Origin: JAVVHE01 sp038238915
Lineage (GTDB): Bacteria > Pseudomonadota > Alphaproteobacteria > Sphingomonadales > Sphingomonadaceae
Direction of reading: 5' to 3'
Length of the DNA stretch: 64,000 nucleotides
Assembly (NCBI GenBank): GCA_038238915.1
Contig: JBBSFH010000001.1
Coordinates: 225,700 to 289,699 of the forward strand
In this document: piece after piece, positions 60,419-64,000 of the stretch
Layout: each line of letters opens with the position of its first letter
How positions within the stretch are numbered: position 1 is the first letter of the stretch
The notes under the pieces: generated by a model
What the model saw: only the letters and a program-made list of their open reading frames with translations
Told to the model about the DNA's origin: nothing
Databases searched by the model: none
Position numbers and translations under genes: made by a program

Positions 60419-61642
60419 TCAGTGCGGCTGCGCCTCCATTGCCGTCTGCAGATTAACCGCCACCGCGTCGAAGAACATCTCGGTCGTCATCCAGCTCTGG
60501 TCCGGCCCCACCAGGATCGCCAGATCCTTGGTCATCGCCCCGCTCTCCACCGTCTCGATGCACACGCGCTCGAGCGTTTCGGCGAAACGCGTCACTTCGG
60601 GCGTACCGTCGAGTCGGCCGCGATGCTTAAGCCCGCCGGTCCACGCGAAGATGGACGCGATCGGGTTGGTGCTGGTGGGTTTGCCTGCCTGGTGCATCCG
60701 GTAATGGCGCGTCACCGTCCCGTGCGCAGCCTCGGCCTCCACCGTCTGGCCATCGGGCGTCAGCAGGATCGAAGTCATCAGCCCCAAGCTGCCGAAGCCC
60801 TGCGCGACCATGTCGGACTGCACGTCGCCGTCGTAATTCTTGCACGCCCACACGTAATTGCCGCTCCACTTGAGCGCGCTCGCCACCATGTCGTCGATCA
60901 GCCGGTGCTCGTAGACGATCCCCGCCTTGGCGAACGCGGTCTTGAACTCGGCATCGAACACCGCCGCGAACAAATCCTTGAACCGTCCATCATAGGCCTT
61001 CAGAATCGTATTCTTGGTCGAAAGATACACCGGCCAACGGCGCTGTAATCCATAATTGAGGCTGGCGCGTGCGAAATCGCGGATCGAATCGTCGAGGTTG
61101 TACATCCCCATCGCCACGCCTGCGCTTGGATACTGGAAGACCTCGTGCTCGATCTGGATGCCGTCGTCGCCCACGAATTTCATCACCAGCTTGCCCGGCC
61201 CCGGCACGAGGAAGTCGGTGGCACGATATTGGTCTCCAAAGGCGTGCCGCCCGACTACAATCGGCTGCGTCCAACCCGGGATCAGGCGCGGAATCGAGCG
61301 GATGACGATCGGCTCGCGGAAGATCGTGCCGCCCAAAATATTGCGGATCGTGCCGTTCGGCGATTTCCACATGCGTTTGAGATGGAATTCCTCCACCCGC
61401 GCCTCGTCTGGCGTGATCGTCGCGCACTTCACGCCCACGCCATGCTCCCGGATCGCGTTCGCAGCTTCGACCGTCACCCGGTCGTCGGTCTGGTCGCGGT
61501 GCTCCATGCCAAGATCGAAGTAGCGCAGATCGATATCGAGGAAGGGCAGGATCAGCCGCTCACGGATCCACTGCCAGATGATCCGCGTCATCTCATCCCC
61601 ATCCATCTCGACGACGGGGTTCTTCACCTTGATCTTGTTCAT
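60419..61642 (-). CDS. icd: NADP-dependent isocitrate dehydrogenase
   Basis: This TCA-cycle enzyme converts isocitrate to 2-oxoglutarate and makes NADPH. The 407-residue length and the sequence MNKIKVKNPVVEMDGDEMTRIIWQWIRE mark the eukaryote-like homodimeric class typical of alphaproteobacteria. Substrate binding is visible in SPNGTIRNILGG and the metal/catalytic aspartates in YDGDVQSD. The cofactor region HGTVTRHYR with a downstream basic residue favours NADP. The gene is divergent from the M20 peptidase gene. Confidence 0.97.
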   Translation of the reverse strand: MNKIKVKNPVVEMDGDEMTRIIWQWIRERLILPFLDIDLRYFDLGMEHRDQTDDRVTVEAANAIREHGVGVKCATITPDEARVEEFHLKRMWKSPNGTIRNILGGTIFREPIVIRSIPRLIPGWTQPIVVGRHAFGDQYRATDFLVPGPGKLVMKFVGDDGIQIEHEVFQYPSAGVAMGMYNLDDSIRDFARASLNYGLQRRWPVYLSTKNTILKAYDGRFKDLFAAVFDAEFKTAFAKAGIVYEHRLIDDMVASALKWSGNYVWACKNYDGDVQSDMVAQGFGSLGLMTSILLTPDGQTVEAEAAHGTVTRHYRMHQAGKPTSTNPIASIFAWTGGLKHRGRLDGTPEVTRFAETLERVCIETVESGAMTKDLAILVGPDQSWMTTEMFFDAVAVNLQTAMEAQPH

Positions 61643-61751
61643 GCGCGTGCCTCTGCGTTCCCCCCGGCATAGGGGGGTGCGGCGAACCGATCAACGCCGG
61701 TTGACGCGCCCCGCCACCCCGCTAGCGTTGCCTCCGCAACAGGAGACCTCG

Positions 61752-63155
61752 ATGCGCGCCTTCGCCCTTGGATTGACAGCCGCCCTTTTGGCCACCTCGG
61801 CGGGAGCACAGACGCTGCGCCCCGATCAGGCCAAGTTTCGCGATCTCTACAAGGAACTGGTCGAAACCAACACGACACTCTCGGTGGGAAGCTGCACGAC
61901 GGCCGCCGCCCAGATCGGCGCACGGCTGAAGACGGCGGGGTATGCCGATAGCCAGATCACCTATTTCAGCGTGCCGGATCACCCCAAGGACGGCGGCATT
62001 GTCGCGGTGCTCCCGGGTAGCGACCCCAAGGCCAAGGCGATCCTTCTGCTCGGTCATATCGATGTCGTCGAAGCCAAGCGCGAGGACTGGACGCGCGATC
62101 CCTTCACGCTGGTCGAGGAAAACGGTTTCTTCTACGCGCGCGGCGCTTCGGACGATAAGGCGCAGGCCGCGATCTGGGCGGACACGATGATCCGGCTCAA
62201 GGGGGCGAAGGCTCCGCCGCGCCGCTCCGTCAAGCTCGCGCTGACCTGCGGCGAAGAGACGACCTATGCGTTTAACGGTGCCAAATATCTGGCGGATAAC
62301 AAACGCGATCTGATCGACGCGGCGTTCGCGCTGAACGAAGGTGGTGGTGGCCGCGTGGATGCCCAGGGCAAGCCGCTCGATCTCAGCATGACAGTTGGTG
62401 AGAAGGCGACGCAGAATTACACGCTTACCGTCACCAATCCGGGTGGCCATAGTTCTCGCCCCACGAAGCCCAACGCCATCGTCCAGCTCGCACAAGCGAT
62501 CACGAAGCTCGACGGGCTGGAATTCCCCGTCCATCTTAACGCGACGTCGACGGCATTCTTCACCGCGATGAGCCGGACCGAACCCGCACCGATGGGCCCC
62601 GCGATGGCTGCGATCGTCGCCAATCCGAACGACGCCGCCGCGAACGCGATCGTCAGCAGGGACGCGACCTTCCACTCGATGCTTCGCACCACCTGTGTCG
62701 CCACGCTGGCGAACGCGGGCCACGCGAACAATGCTTTGCCCCAGCGCGCCACCGCCAATATCAACTGCCGCATCGCGCCGGGCGAACCGGTGACCGACGT
62801 GCAGCGCAAGATCAAGGCAGCCATCAACGATCCTGCAGTCGTGGTGACGTTGGTGCCGCCGATCCGCCCCACGCCCGGCTCGCCGCCACTCGATCCAGCC
62901 GTGATCGGCCCCGCGACCAAGCTCGCCGCCGAGATGTTCCCCGGCGTGCCTGTTATCCCGACGATGAGCACCGGGGCTTCGGACGGCATCTTCCTTTTTG
63001 CGCGTGGTATCCCCGTGTACGGCGTGCCCGGCATCTTCGAGGAGCTCGATTACGGCGGCATACACGGTCTGAACGAACATATTCGTGTGAAATCGGTGAT
63101 GGATGGACGTGATTACTTGTATCGTCTGGTCGGTATCTATGCGAACTCGCGTTGA
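61752..63155 (+). CDS. M20-family metallopeptidase, exported
   Basis: A 467-residue zinc peptidase/deacylase of the M20 family. A signal peptide (MRAFALGLTAALLATSAGA) precedes the mature protein. The metal ligands and catalytic residues lie in ILLLGHIDVVEAKREDW (His/Asp), ARGASDDKAQ (Asp), LTCGEETTYAFNG (two glutamates) and the later GGIHGLNEH (His). A dimerisation domain lies between. The ATG at 61752 follows caggaga; the longer frame starting at 61578 overlaps icd and is not supported. Probably a periplasmic peptide or acyl-amino-acid hydrolase. Confidence 0.93.
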   Translation: MRAFALGLTAALLATSAGAQTLRPDQAKFRDLYKELVETNTTLSVGSCTTAAAQIGARLKTAGYADSQITYFSVPDHPKDGGIVAVLPGSDPKAKAILLLGHIDVVEAKREDWTRDPFTLVEENGFFYARGASDDKAQAAIWADTMIRLKGAKAPPRRSVKLALTCGEETTYAFNGAKYLADNKRDLIDAAFALNEGGGGRVDAQGKPLDLSMTVGEKATQNYTLTVTNPGGHSSRPTKPNAIVQLAQAITKLDGLEFPVHLNATSTAFFTAMSRTEPAPMGPAMAAIVANPNDAAANAIVSRDATFHSMLRTTCVATLANAGHANNALPQRATANINCRIAPGEPVTDVQRKIKAAINDPAVVVTLVPPIRPTPGSPPLDPAVIGPATKLAAEMFPGVPVIPTMSTGASDGIFLFARGIPVYGVPGIFEELDYGGIHGLNEHIRVKSVMDGRDYLYRLVGIYANSR

Positions 63156-63264
63156 GTTGCTACTGCGTCTGCAATCGATTTGCCCGCGACGGCATTGCGG
63201 GCGTCAACGCGCCTCGCCAGTCCCCGCGTGACATCTCCAGCAGTCGCGGGCTAACCCCCCGGGT

Positions 63265-63864
63265 ATGGACTTAGCCGCATTCGCCAACCCTGCCGCGCTC
63301 GCCGCGTTTGTTCAGGTTGTCCTGATCGATGTTGCGCTCGCGGGAGATAATGCCATCGTCATCGGCGCGCTCGCCGCAGGGCTGGACCCAGTGCGGCGCA
63401 AGCGCGTGATCCTCGTCGGGATTGGCGCTGCGTTCGCGTTGCGCGTGGTGTTCGCGCTCGCAATCACCTGGCTGCTCGCGCTTGGCCCGGGGCTGATTCT
63501 CGGTGGCGGCCTGTTACTGATATATGTTTCCTGGAAAATGGCGCTAGACATTGTGCGCCCCCACAATTCCGTGGCAATCGCCCCCCCCGCACGCAGCTTC
63601 GCGCAGGCCGCGTTCGGCGTGGCGATTGCGGATGTGTCGATGAGCCTAGATAATGTCCTAGCGGTCGCGGGTGCGGCGCGTCAGCATCCCGCGATCCTCG
63701 TGGCGGGGCTTGTCCTGTCGGTCGCGCTGATGGGTTTGGCCGCCAATCTGATCGCGCGATATATCGAACGCTATCGCTGGATTGCCTGGGTCGGCTTGGC
63801 GACGATCGTCGTTGTCGCGGGCAAGATGATCTGGGAAGGTGGCGCGGCGCTGCTGGCGCACTAG
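63265..63864 (+). CDS. TerC/YjbE-family integral membrane protein
   Basis: A 199-residue protein with about six to seven transmembrane helices and the TerC duplicated acidic motifs: VVLIDVALAGDNAIVIGALAAG near the N-terminus and VAIADVSMSLDNVLAVAGAA in the middle. Members are linked to metal (Mn/Ca) export and tellurite resistance. I searched the upstream ~110 bases by eye for a yybP-ykoY manganese riboswitch and did not see one. The stop codon overlaps the transposase fragment at the right edge, so its 3' end may have been altered by the insertion. Confidence 0.88.
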   Translation: MDLAAFANPAALAAFVQVVLIDVALAGDNAIVIGALAAGLDPVRRKRVILVGIGAAFALRVVFALAITWLLALGPGLILGGGLLLIYVSWKMALDIVRPHNSVAIAPPARSFAQAAFGVAIADVSMSLDNVLAVAGAARQHPAILVAGLVLSVALMGLAANLIARYIERYRWIAWVGLATIVVVAGKMIWEGGAALLAH

Positions 63865-64000
63865 TCCGTAGACTCATAAGTTCGCAACCACAGTCGCATT
63901 GAGGCGAGCTGGACCATTGCGAGGAAGTTTTCGGCGAGCTTGTCGTATCGGGTTGCGATACGACGGAAGTGTTTGAGCTTGCTGAAGAAGCGCTCGACGA
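63861..64000 (-). CDS. IS5-family transposase, C-terminal fragment (right-truncated)
   Basis: The reverse strand reads VERFFSKLKHFRRIATRYDK followed by LAENFLAMVQLASMRLWLRT and YESTD-stop. This is the DDE C-terminal end of IS5-family transposases of the IS427/IS1031 type common in sphingomonads, where the glutamate of the VERFF motif is the last catalytic residue. Only about 45 residues are visible; the rest and the far inverted repeat lie outside the window. The stop (63861-63863) coincides with the terC stop region CTAG. Confidence 0.88.
   Translation of the reverse strand, partial: VERFFSKLKHFRRIATRYDKLAENFLAMVQLASMRLWLRTYESTD

Noticed and set aside
61578..61751. N-terminal extension of the M20 peptidase
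   Set aside because: It overlaps the icd start region in antisense; the signal peptide and ribosome-binding site support 61752.
63156..63264. Possible yybP-ykoY manganese riboswitch upstream of the TerC-type gene
   Set aside because: The conserved loop sequences of that riboswitch are not recognisable; only GC-rich sequence with weak pairing is seen.
1..64000. tRNA genes, CRISPR arrays and prophage structural genes
   Set aside because: No cloverleaf-like GTTCRA-type segment, no spaced direct repeats and no phage structural families were seen by eye; a tRNAscan or CRISPR search would settle this.

Overview
The window is about 64 kb of very GC-rich, gene-dense bacterial chromosome. Gene content and order point to an alphaproteobacterium of the order Sphingomonadales, most likely Sphingomonas or a close relative. 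This rests on: DUF2794 next to cysE, a TonB receptor / tryptophan-halogenase / LacI sugar locus, a PEP-CTERM protein, the DUF1348 and DUF1223 families, and Sphingomonas-type palindromic repeats. The assignment is an inference from families; no rRNA gene is present. I found no tRNA or rRNA gene, CRISPR array, prophage or replication origin. The only insertion sequence is an IS5-type transposase fragment cut by the right edge. Most of the window is core metabolism and information processing with a few accessory insertions.

Layout, left to right. (1) 1-8.6 kb: the 3' part of cobalamin-dependent metH, convergent with the minus-strand cluster rimP-nusA-(secreted protein)-ylxR-infB-(VOC protein)-rbfA. 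(2) 8.7-12.2 kb: tyrosine/homogentisate catabolism (MarR regulator, hppD, hmgA), interrupted by a small GIY-YIG nuclease gene bracketed by two related palindromes. (3) 12.2-17.1 kb: a sigma-54 activator, a thiolase-DUF1348-methyltransferase operon and an MFS transporter. (4) 17.1-25.9 kb: M1 aminopeptidase, sirtuin, dapB, a DUF2244 protein, nth, a lipoprotein, ppx/gppA, a tiny Cys/Lys-repeat secreted protein, cysE and DUF2794. (5) 26.4-31.8 kb: a complete phosphate module, phoU-phoB diverging from pstSCAB around a clear Pho box. (6) 31.9-40.3 kb: L20/L35, ndh with an exported RraB-like protein, coaBC, a GH25 lysozyme, ubiB-ubiE, a Phd/PIN toxin-antitoxin pair and cysQ.

(7) 40.4-50.4 kb: a DUF1223 protein, then a carbohydrate locus: periplasmic GH37 trehalase, TonB-dependent receptor, a secreted (alpha/alpha)6-barrel hydrolase-like protein, a flavin-dependent halogenase-family protein and a divergent LacI regulator. 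The likely flow is outer-membrane uptake, periplasmic hydrolysis and LacI control. (8) 50.6-53.6 kb: a PEP-CTERM protein, an MBL-rhodanese sulfur enzyme and a PAS/HisKA_2 sensor kinase. (9) 54-64 kb: alaS (with an unusual codon-use patch), a repeat element, a TspO-like membrane protein, a Tat-type M24 peptidase coupled to a TIR/deoxyribosyltransferase-like protein, an alpha/beta hydrolase, icd, an M20 peptidase, a TerC-type protein and the IS5 end.

The best candidates for something less described are the palindrome-bracketed GIY-YIG gene, the halogenase-like flavoprotein in the trehalose locus, the TIR-like protein behind the M24 peptidase, and the secreted protein embedded between nusA and ylxR.
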